From: Methylomusa anaerophila
GTDB lineage: Bacteria; Bacillota; Negativicutes; Sporomusales; Sporomusaceae
Reading direction: 5' to 3'
Length of the DNA: 64,000 nucleotides
Assembly: GCF_003966895.1 (NCBI RefSeq)
Contig: NZ_AP018449.1
Span: forward strand, 255,424 to 319,423
In this document: positions 53,469 to 60,601 of the stretch, one piece after another
Position numbering within the stretch: position 1 is the stretch's first letter
Layout of the letters: every line of letters starts with the position of its first letter
Translations under genes and position numbers: made by a program
Notes under the pieces: model-generated
Told to the model about the DNA's origin: nothing
The model's database searches: none
Seen by the model: only the letters and a program-made list of their open reading frames with translations

Positions 53469-54521
53469 TTATTTTTCATTGACATACGGATTGAATTCAT
53501 TTGTATATACATCCGACGGTTTAATCTGGCCTGCCTTAAGCTTACCCTCTTTTACCAACCAGTCAATCCACATTTGTATTTCCGTATCGGAAGCCAGGCC
53601 GCCTTTGCCCGATACCCCTGTACTCCTCCAATAATTTACTGTTGAAGCATCTTCATTTCTCTTTCTCTCTTTAATGATCTTCTCCATACGGGCAATCACT
53701 TCTTCCCGCGGAGTAGCTTTGGCCCATTCGATTGCTTTAGCCGTTGCTTCAACAAATTTCCTCACAGTATTGGGGTTGTCCCTAATAAATTTTTCAGTAA
53801 AAACATAGCCACCGCCGGTAAATTTTCCGAATATGTCATAATCAGTGAAAACTGTGCGAACACCGCCTCTGTCGAAAGCTTTGTCTTTAAACATTCCGCC
53901 TAAAATCGCCCCGTCAACCTGCCCTTGCCGTAATGCCTGCTCGGCATTTACCGGTGGTAGAACCGCTAAAGTAACCTGCTTGATTTCTGCTTCTGTTAAA
54001 CCTTGTTTACGCAAGTACTCTTTAATGATAAATTCATTATGCGCAGCGGGAGTATTAACGGCAATCTTTTTACCAATAAAGTCACGCCCGTCCTTCAGTG
54101 GACTATCTTGATTAACCACCAAAGCATAATAAGATTTATCATCCACACCATAGTAACCAATAACATATTTTATTGGTGCATTTGAAGCTTTTAAATTTAC
54201 AATAGCCCCGGTAAAAGCGCCACCAAAATCAATATCTCCGGTAGCTACTGACTGGATATCCTGCGGTCCACTGATGGTATTTCCAACCCATTTGAGTTTT
54301 AGTGGGGCCAGGTAACCCAAGTCCTCTGCCAATTCAGGAAATAGTACCTGGCTGGCCCAACCTTGATATTTTATTTCAGTTTTCTCCAATGCGCCTTTAT
54401 CATTTTGCACTACCGCATGTTCTTCCTTTTTACCGCAGCCTGCCAATACAAGCATAATCATTAGAGCTAACAAAATTAAAACAGCAACCTTGCTTCCCAA
54501 AACTTTTGTACGCATGTTCAT
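53469..54521 (-). CDS. Substrate-binding lipoprotein (SsuA/TauA-like), system 2a
   Basis: 350 residues. Lipobox LVLAGC, RBS GAGGAGG nine bases before the ATG. YQGWASQVLFPELAEDLGYL and KWVGNTISGPQDIQSVATG show near identity to the paralogue at 50.1 kb. Two binding proteins flanking one permease suggest two related ligands feeding one channel. Confidence 0.84.
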   Translation of the reverse strand: MNMRTKVLGSKVAVLILLALMIMLVLAGCGKKEEHAVVQNDKGALEKTEIKYQGWASQVLFPELAEDLGYLAPLKLKWVGNTISGPQDIQSVATGDIDFGGAFTGAIVNLKASNAPIKYVIGYYGVDDKSYYALVVNQDSPLKDGRDFIGKKIAVNTPAAHNEFIIKEYLRKQGLTEAEIKQVTLAVLPPVNAEQALRQGQVDGAILGGMFKDKAFDRGGVRTVFTDYDIFGKFTGGGYVFTEKFIRDNPNTVRKFVEATAKAIEWAKATPREEVIARMEKIIKERKRNEDASTVNYWRSTGVSGKGGLASDTEIQMWIDWLVKEGKLKAGQIKPSDVYTNEFNPYVNEK

Positions 54522-54553
54522 CGGTAACGACCTCCTCTTCAGTCTTTGGTTAA

Positions 54554-54847
54554 TTATTTATAATCGACAAGATAAGGCTGGTACTCGGGAGGTGTTGGAC
54601 TTGATAAAATAAAGGTACCGTCACGCAGGGTTAGAGATTCCGGCAGCGGCAACAATTTACCGTCACGCGATCCAAAGATACTGGGAGCTTGAATCTGGTG
54701 TATCGTCGGATTGACATGCTCAAGTGCCGCAGCACTGTAGGCTACGCCTCTGCGATAAACGTCAGTCTTAAGAATGATTAATTCAGGAATATCCTGATAT
54801 TTTTCTACAGTATGTAGATAATTTTTTCGTTGGCTGGATTTTGGCAT
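54554..54847 (-). pseudogene. Truncated relative of the radical-SAM N-terminal domain
   Basis: The start at 54847 (MPKSSQRKNYLHTVEKY) has AAGGAG. The 97 residues IPELIILKTDVYRRGVAY, IQAPSIFGSRDGKLLPLPES and SSPTPPEYQPYLVDYK match the first 100 residues of the protein at 47.8 kb, then stop before the Cys motif. It is either a decayed gene or a free-standing domain kept on purpose: it still has its start site and an attenuator. Confidence 0.7.
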
Positions 54848-54935
54848 ACGCCTCATCTCCTTCTGATTCTTATTACTTTTGGTAATACTTGCAAGCGCTT
54901 TTATTTTCATACGTTTCACTGCGATTCTGGGTAGT

Positions 54936-54996
54936 TTAAAAGAGGCTCTTACCTTTTGGGTAAGAGCCTCCGTAAGTCCTACGGTCAGCCTGATAT
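54936..54996 (-). promoter_or_regulatory. Attenuator copy 12, before the truncated radical-SAM gene and binding protein 2a
   Basis: Outer arms GGCT/AGGCT, inner stem CCGTA/TACGG, perfect terminator AGGCTCTTACC/GGTAAGAGCCT with TTTTAAAC tail. Confidence 0.8.
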
Positions 54997-55005
54997 TTTT
55001 AAATT

Positions 55006-55393
55006 TTACTTTACCGATTGCAGATTGCTTTCAGCATTTACTCCAATATAACCGATAGCATTGTACTTGTGGGCATATATTGATGCCCCTAGGGCTCCAG
55101 CATAGGTTGGATCCATTTTAGTCTCGCCTATTTCAACGCCGAGAAGCTCTTTTAGCGCAAGTTTCATGCCAATATTATTAGAAACTCCTCCTGTGAAAAT
55201 AAAGGTTGGCTCCATGCCGATTCGATTCAGTAAATTACGAATACGCCGGGCAGTGGCATAATGAATCCCTGCCGTCCGCACGTTTCGTGCCTTTGGCCTT
55301 AAGAGATATTACTTCAGATTCGGCAATGACCGGAAAATAAAGCCGTTCTTCCAGCGTCAATGCGAACGCCAGTGCGGCAATCCCGTTTTTCAT
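55006..55393 (-). pseudogene. Remnant of a BadF/HgdC-type ATPase activator, frameshifted
   Basis: Frame one reads MKNGIAALAFALTLEERLYF and VIAESEVISLKAKGTKR. Then a shift near 55280 moves to AGIHYATARRIRNLL, TFIFTGGVSNNIGMKLALKE and DPTYAGALGASIYAHK. These are the C-terminal blocks of 2-hydroxyacyl-CoA dehydratase activators and their relatives, but the N-terminal ATPase half and the cluster Cys are lost. A decayed gene behind a still intact attenuator. Confidence 0.75.
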
Positions 55394-55434
55394 TCTCTGT
55401 GGTGTCGCTTATGCAGCATGGGAGTCTATTTGGT

Positions 55435-55500
55435 AAAAAAAGCCAAGTAATTCCTTAGTGGAATGACTTGGCCTGCAGTATAATAATCTGCTCAGCATGT
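55435..55500 (-). promoter_or_regulatory. Attenuator copy 13, before the HgdC-type remnant
   Basis: Outer arms TGCT/AGGCCA (bulged), inner stem GCAG/CTGC, terminator GCCAAGTCATTCC/GGAATTACTTGGC with T-run. Confidence 0.75.
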
Positions 55501-55659
55501 TACTTGATTGCCCTACCATAAAAACAGGATACAGATCGCCCATTTACCGACGTTTACTAATCTCTTAGAAATATTATATTTATAATAGCAGCTAACTGTC
55601 CCCATGTAAGTCGCCCACACGACACGATGGGAGCAGCATATATCATTTTTGTAAATCCA

Positions 55660-55893
55660 TCAGACAGTTTCATTAAAGTTGTTCCGCAAACTTCCAGCAA
55701 TATGGCGATACCCAAAAATACCCATTGCATTTAATTTGTCAGCAACCGACTCATATTGAACAGATATTTTTTCCCATTGCTCCCACCATTCCAAAAAGCA
55801 TTGCTCAGCTAAATGCAGAAATAACCCCTCCTTATTCTCAAAATGGTAATACAAATTGCCTTTGCTGCATCCCGTCGCAGCAACGAAATTTTT
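55660..55893 (-). pseudogene. TetR-family regulator fragment
   Basis: The minus strand reads NFVAATGCSKGNLYYHFENKEG, the recognition helix of a TetR DNA-binding domain, and runs to a stop at 55660. The first helices before NFVAATG are missing and the ligand domain ends after some 50 residues (SLRNNFNETV). Non-functional remnant. Confidence 0.65.
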
Positions 55894-55943
55894 ATCGAAC
55901 TACACTGCCCAAAATACCGACAAAAACAAAAAGCAGGCTGCAC

Positions 55944-56543
55944 TTAGCCCTGCTTCTGTGTTTCCGGAAATATGTCTTTAAGGTTTATTTGCAATTCGGG
56001 GAAGATTATTGGAGTTATAGTATTGTCGCGGCTGAAATACTCTGATTCTCTATATTTGGATAGTTCCTCATTCAAGTAAAGCCTGCTTATTATCTGATGT
56101 ACCGGATCCACGATCCAATATTCCAAAACACCGTTTTGTTCATAGAGTCTGCGTTTCTTAATGATATCAATGCTGGCTGTTGCGGGTGACAGAACTTCAA
56201 TAATTAGATCCGGACTGCCTTTGCAGCCTTTCTCTGTGATATTAGACTTATCACAAATCACCGTTATATCCGGTTCTACTGCATAAGTATTTTTGTCATT
56301 GCTGGTTTGTTTATCGAAGGTAACGCCAAAAGGCGCTATGAAAACCTCGCATGTTTTACCTTTTAAATTTAAATGGTTGGCAAATTCATTAAATAACCTG
56401 CCTACAATTCTTTGATGCTCGGTTGATGGCGGAGCCATCATGTATGCTACGCCGTCAATAATCTCCCACCGTTCATTCTCGGGCCAATTTAGGTAGTCGG
56501 CATAAGTATAAACTCTATCATTCCTGATGGCGTTACTGCCCAT
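55944..56543 (-). CDS. Uma2-family putative restriction endonuclease-like protein (DUF820)
   Basis: 199 residues. PPSTEHQRIVGRLFNEF and VEPDITVICDKSN precede DLIIEVLSPATASIDIIKKRRLYE, with the PD-(D/E)XK-like Asp...Glu core of the Uma2 family, and EYWIVDPVHQ. The family is common, mobile and of unproven function. RBS GGGGAG. It separates the pair-B nitrogenase-like genes from the remnant zone at 55-56 kb. Confidence 0.8.
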   Translation of the reverse strand: MGSNAIRNDRVYTYADYLNWPENERWEIIDGVAYMMAPPSTEHQRIVGRLFNEFANHLNLKGKTCEVFIAPFGVTFDKQTSNDKNTYAVEPDITVICDKSNITEKGCKGSPDLIIEVLSPATASIDIIKKRRLYEQNGVLEYWIVDPVHQIISRLYLNEELSKYRESEYFSRDNTITPIIFPELQINLKDIFPETQKQG

Positions 56544-56626
56544 GTTCTCATCTCCCCGAATCGTCCTTTCCCTTAGTATAACAAATTATTGGAAAAGTAA
56601 ATAGGAGCAAAGCCATGATGCGTTTG

Positions 56627-57943
56627 TTATCTGTATGTATCCAGTACTTTGTCATAGATATCCTCTATGACTCTAAGCCCCCCGTTGTAACCGGCATAGC
56701 CGCAATTTAAAATCAGCCGGTAAGCAACAGGGACACTGACTATCAGAAGATCGGCGCCTATCTCGCGGGCCAAATCCCTTTCCCAGCCGCTGCCGAGAAT
56801 CAATGCCCTGTGTTTGTGGGCATCGGCCCTGATTTCTTCTTGAATAGCACCGGCATCCACTAAAAAACCAACCGTAGCCGAACGCAATTCAGAGATATTT
56901 TTAAACTGCTCTTGAATAGCCGCCTGAAATTCTTCCGGCGTATCATCAACAATAAACTGCCTGGCCGGAAGAATGCCAAGCTCGTTCAGCAGATATTTGG
57001 AAAGGCCGACAGCGTAAGAAGCATCTAGAATTGTATAAAACCGCCGGGGCAGGCCGTATCTGAATTCAAGCATGAAGTCGGCCATTCGCTCAATATGCAT
57101 GTAGAACTTTTCTTCTTCCTTTTTTATAAAAGCTTCCGTTTTATCTTTGTCAAGAGCGGCAAAATCAGCAACCTGCCGCAAAAATTTCGTTGTTTCCACC
57201 CCGCCGATTGGCAGATAGGGAAAATGAATATAGGATGTGCCGTATTTATTTTCCAGATGTTTGGCAATCCCCAGACCCGGCCAGGCGCTGACAACAATAT
57301 TAAACTCGGCCTGCGGGATGGTCTTCCACTCCTGTACCCCCCGGGATTCTGAACCAAAAAGGATATTGACTTTAAGTCCGATGCCTTCCAATATTCGTTT
57401 GATTTCTTCCAAATTACCGTTCCAAAAGGGATCTTGATAGGGAATAGTGGCGAATACGTTGGCCAGACCTTTGATTTTCCCGGTCCCCGCCTTGAATTTG
57501 TCCACATATTGGTCGATAATCGCCTTAACCACCGTCTCATGGCTTACATAATTATTGCTTTTGAAACCGCCTGTTTCCGCATATACAATCGGTTTATCCA
57601 GGTCTTGATATCTACTGGTTACTTGTCCGATGTCGTCGCCGATAATATCGGAAGTGCAACCGGTGAGTACTACATAAAGGTCGGCATCGATCACCTTAAA
57701 GGCGCCTTCAATCACGCTTCCCAATTTCTCTTCGCCGCCAAAAACAATCTCCGCTTCACTGGCGTTGGTGCAAGGCACGGTGTTCCCGCCGGCATAGCCT
57801 TCGCCTTGTCCCAGCAGCCTGTTGATTTTGTCACCGCAGCCAGGACCGGAATGCAAAATAGGCACAGCTCTTTTTATGGCTGTTACCGACTGTTGCGCGC
57901 CCAGCGCGCATGAATATCGCGGCTGCTCAATAAAACCCGACAT
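56627..57943 (-). CDS. Nitrogenase component 1-type protein, NifK-like (beta), pair B
   Basis: 438 residues. Cluster Cys are in PRYSCALGAQQS, SGPGCGDKIN and VLTGCTSDIIGDD. AETGGFKSNNYVSHE and LILNCGYAGYNGGLRVIEDI are shared in pattern with the pair-A protein, of which it is a diverged paralogue. The start overlaps the NifD-like gene by 17 nt, so the pair is translationally coupled. Here D precedes K, unlike pair A. Its last 44 bp recur at 49.8 kb. Confidence 0.8.
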   Translation of the reverse strand: MSGFIEQPRYSCALGAQQSVTAIKRAVPILHSGPGCGDKINRLLGQGEGYAGGNTVPCTNASEAEIVFGGEEKLGSVIEGAFKVIDADLYVVLTGCTSDIIGDDIGQVTSRYQDLDKPIVYAETGGFKSNNYVSHETVVKAIIDQYVDKFKAGTGKIKGLANVFATIPYQDPFWNGNLEEIKRILEGIGLKVNILFGSESRGVQEWKTIPQAEFNIVVSAWPGLGIAKHLENKYGTSYIHFPYLPIGGVETTKFLRQVADFAALDKDKTEAFIKKEEEKFYMHIERMADFMLEFRYGLPRRFYTILDASYAVGLSKYLLNELGILPARQFIVDDTPEEFQAAIQEQFKNISELRSATVGFLVDAGAIQEEIRADAHKHRALILGSGWERDLAREIGADLLIVSVPVAYRLILNCGYAGYNGGLRVIEDIYDKVLDTYR

Positions 57944-59408
57944 CTAGGTCACCCCTGAGAAAAGAGAATGGATTTTGCTCCAACCACCATTTGCGGTAAG
58001 GCATGGTACTGTGTTTGGCAAGATTAGTTACAAATTCTTTATTATCAAGGGTTTCCAGGATTCGTTCCGCATAATTGAGCACCCCCTGATAGCCAAAGCC
58101 GAACTGCTCATCCCCGATTAAAAGAGTCGGAATCCCCAGCTTTGCCCCCCACAACGTCATGCCGCCGTGCCTGGCAATCATGATGTCCGGTCTCACCCTG
58201 TTCAAAATATTGACCAGTTCATAGGCTTGCTTGTTGCAAACATTATAATTGGGAACGTCGCCATAGGTATTCACATCATGGGCCAGGGCATCGGAAGCAA
58301 TATCCCCGCTGTCATAAATGGGGTCATGATGGAAAATAGCGGCGCCCTGGACTTCCATACCCAGTTCTCTTAAAACAGCGATCAACGAGTGCCCGTGCGC
58401 GGCTCCTGCCGTAAGATAGGCCGTCTTCCCCTGAAGTTTTTCACGATATTCCCTGAGCTTTGGCAACACGCGCTCATGTTCTTTGGCAATAATTTCCTCT
58501 ATCTCTGTTTGCCGGTCAAGAACTCTGCCCAGTTCCCGCAGCCATTGATCCGTACCCGCTATCCCGTAAGCCGGGGGCGACTTGATTTCCGGCACGCCAT
58601 AAACCTGCTCCAGCGCGGCGCCGATATAAGTGCCCAGAGTCGGACAAATCTGAATGGTAGCCGCTGCTTCGGAAATATGCTCCAGTTGGGCTATGGTTGA
58701 AAATGGCACTATATAATCTGCTTCATACCCTAACGGGTTTAACAATTCATCGAATATACGGCTGCCCCAAAAATTTATAATGTTAACCTTATTGGACTTT
58801 TTTTGCGGCGGCTTTACTATCTTTCTGACGATGGAATGGTATGCCGAATCAAAGCCTGTCGTCCAAATTTTTGATTTAAATCCTTCACAAAAGCAGGCGA
58901 CAACAGGAATGCCAAGCTCGGCCGCCAAATCGTTCGCCACCCCTTCCACATCATCGCCAATAATTCCTGAAGCGCAGGACGTTGTAATGAATATGGCGTT
59001 GGGGCCCACTCTTTGGTAGACCGCCCGGATGGTATCCGCCAGTTTTTGCGTCGCCCCGAAAATGGTATCCTGTTCCTGAATATTGGTGCTAAAATACCTT
59101 CCGATTGCCGGCGGCAGCTTTCTTTCCATCTGCCCTACCCGGTATACAAAATTAAAACAAAAAACATCCCCCGCACATCCCACCGGAGCATGATTAATAA
59201 CGGCAGCATCCTGGATCATACAAAGCTGGCAAAAAGCATTGATGGAACTGCAGCCCATACACTGGCTGAAACTTCTTACGCTGTCTTTAAGGCTGCCGCT
59301 CCGCGCACATTGAACCAGTTGGCCGGCGGTTCCCTCAAACCCTGTGATAGAGCCAAGGCGAACTTCCCGGACTTGGACCTCTGATTCTTTGAGGTTAATG
59401 ACACTCAT
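57927..59408 (-). CDS. Nitrogenase component 1-type protein, NifD-like (alpha), pair B
   Basis: 493 residues. An unusual Cys-dense segment CMGCSSINAFCQLC near residue 50 stands where NifD has one P-cluster Cys. HAPVGCAGD and ITTSCASGIIGDD give the other two. ACFCEGFKSKIW is conserved, and IQICPTLGTYIGAALEQVYG offers the Cys at the cofactor position. AIFHHDPIYDSGD and MIARHGGMTLW carry His residues near the expected cofactor pocket. The start has an AAGGGGG site and lies behind a strong promoter, attenuator 14 and a 17-bp inverted repeat. Confidence 0.8.
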   Translation of the reverse strand: MSVINLKESEVQVREVRLGSITGFEGTAGQLVQCARSGSLKDSVRSFSQCMGCSSINAFCQLCMIQDAAVINHAPVGCAGDVFCFNFVYRVGQMERKLPPAIGRYFSTNIQEQDTIFGATQKLADTIRAVYQRVGPNAIFITTSCASGIIGDDVEGVANDLAAELGIPVVACFCEGFKSKIWTTGFDSAYHSIVRKIVKPPQKKSNKVNIINFWGSRIFDELLNPLGYEADYIVPFSTIAQLEHISEAAATIQICPTLGTYIGAALEQVYGVPEIKSPPAYGIAGTDQWLRELGRVLDRQTEIEEIIAKEHERVLPKLREYREKLQGKTAYLTAGAAHGHSLIAVLRELGMEVQGAAIFHHDPIYDSGDIASDALAHDVNTYGDVPNYNVCNKQAYELVNILNRVRPDIMIARHGGMTLWGAKLGIPTLLIGDEQFGFGYQGVLNYAERILETLDNKEFVTNLAKHSTMPYRKWWLEQNPFSFLRGDLDVGFY

Positions 59409-59472
59409 ATTGAACCCCCTTGTCGATTTCCCATTAGAAAAACGCTAATGCGTCTTTTGACGACCGGCGGAC

Positions 59473-59539
59473 AAAGGACAGCCTTATTATAAGCGGAGGG
59501 TTAAGCGACAGTGTCGAAGCGTTAATAAGGCTGTCCTTT
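59473..59539 (-). repeat. 17-bp perfect inverted repeat in the pair-B leader
   Basis: AAAGGACAGCCTTATTA (59473) and its exact complement (59523) are separated by 33 nt that hold a second small palindrome CGACAGTGTCG. There is no T-run on either side. It could be an extra RNA hairpin between attenuator 14 and the start codon, or a small mobile element. Confidence 0.7.
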
Positions 59540-59570
59540 GCCGTCCTAGAACATATACTTTCTTGTATAA

Positions 59571-59635
59571 TAAAAAAGGCCTTGAGTAAACGCGTACTTT
59601 ACTCAAAGCCTCTGTTTCTTCACAGTCAGCTTCCT
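59571..59635 (-). promoter_or_regulatory. Attenuator copy 14, leader of nitrogenase-like pair B
   Basis: Outer arms AAGCT/AGGCTT, inner stem CTGT/ACAG, terminator GGCTTTGAGTAAA/TTTACTCAAGGCC, tail TTTTTTATT. The A-U pairs at the outer helix replace the G-C pairs of other copies. Confidence 0.85.
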
Positions 59636-59693
59636 AAAATCCACAATATAAAAGTTTATTAAATTATAGTATTTTATAATATTGAACTTCTAA

Positions 59694-59722
59694 ATTATAA
59701 CATTGAACTTTGTGAATGTCAA
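59694..59722 (-). promoter_or_regulatory. Consensus promoter of nitrogenase-like pair B
   Basis: Perfect TTGACA, 17-bp spacer, perfect TATAAT on the minus strand. A promoter this strong would be wasteful without the attenuator. Confidence 0.85.
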
Positions 59723-59767
59723 TTTGCATTGACTGTTTATGCAATGACTATTAGGGGACATACTGTG

Positions 59768-60430
59768 TTACATATTGCTCAACTTATTTAAGTCTATAAT
59801 TTCGATATATCGTTTACCTACATTGATAATTCCGTCTTCTTTCAATCGCCCCAAAGCAGTTGTTACTGTCTGGCGGCATGTTCCGATCATACTGGCAATA
59901 TCCTGATGAGTTAATTTTACAGCAATTCTGAGCTTTTCCCCGTCCGGATTCGAAGCTGTAGCGGCTAAATCCTTTAACAGCCAGGCCAAACGCCGGTCCA
60001 CTTCCATAGATGTCAAATTGGCTATGGCAATTTCGGCATCGCATAAGCGCTTTCCCAGCAGAGCAGCCACCCGGACAGCGAACCGGGGGCGTGCGTACAG
60101 CAGTTCGATAAAAGATTCCCCTTTCATTCGCCATATTTTACAAATATCAATGGTCTCAGCAAAAACGCAGCGATACCTTCCTGTCAATACCCCGGCTATT
60201 CCAATCACATCACCCGGCTTGCGTATTGATAACGTAATAATCTCCCCCAGGCTGGTACTTTTGTAAAGCTTAACATGTCCGGTTTCAATAAAGTAGATAT
60301 AGTTCGAGTAATCCCCCTCACTATAAAGCACATACCCTGCTTTTACCTGCATCGGGTAAGCTAAAGCCTTAAACTCTGCAATCTCATCGGGCGGCAGTGT
60401 CTCCCTCAAAATCGCTTCCGGCTTATCCAA
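59768..60430 (-). CDS. Crp/Fnr-family transcription regulator
   Basis: A TTG start at 60430 with GGAGG nine bases upstream (DKPEAILRETLPPDEIAEF) keeps the gene clear of the attenuator. Cyclic-nucleotide-type beta roll: GYVLYSEGDYSNYIYFIETGHVKLY, ISIRKPGDVIGIAGVL-like block. The C-terminal winged helix reads KLTHQDIASMIGTCRQTVTTALGRLKEDG. There is no N-terminal Cys set, so it is not an Fe-S FNR; the effector is unknown. It lies between transporter system 3 and pair B and has an attenuator of its own, so it may be a second layer of control. Confidence 0.82.
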   Translation of the reverse strand: MDKPEAILRETLPPDEIAEFKALAYPMQVKAGYVLYSEGDYSNYIYFIETGHVKLYKSTSLGEIITLSIRKPGDVIGIAGVLTGRYRCVFAETIDICKIWRMKGESFIELLYARPRFAVRVAALLGKRLCDAEIAIANLTSMEVDRRLAWLLKDLAATASNPDGEKLRIAVKLTHQDIASMIGTCRQTVTTALGRLKEDGIINVGKRYIEIIDLNKLSNM

Positions 60431-60488
60431 ATGCTCATTCCTCCCCCCTGCTTTATCAGGAAATAAATATCCGACCCTCATTTCCCGC

Positions 60489-60559
60489 AAAGGAAAAGGC
60501 CAAAGATCCGGCAACATGCCAACTATCTTCGGCCTTTAGCTTTCTTCTAATCAGCCATT
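60489..60559 (-). promoter_or_regulatory. Attenuator copy 15, leader of the Crp/Fnr gene
   Basis: Outer arms GGCT/AGGCC, inner stem TTAG/CTAA, terminator AGGCCGAAGATAGTTGGC with GCCGGATCTTTGGCCT, tail TTTTCCTTT. It lies 42 nt after the radical-SAM stop and close to copy 10 in sequence. Confidence 0.85.
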
Positions 60560-60601
60560 ATAAATTACAAAGCGAAATGTTTACTGCTAAAATAAATTCT
60601 T

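Noticed and set aside
6090-60559. Attenuators as T-box, SAM, Moco or guanidine riboswitches
   Set aside because: None has the conserved cores of these classes (for example the T-box GGGUGG block or SAM-I k-turn), and the element is under 70 nt.
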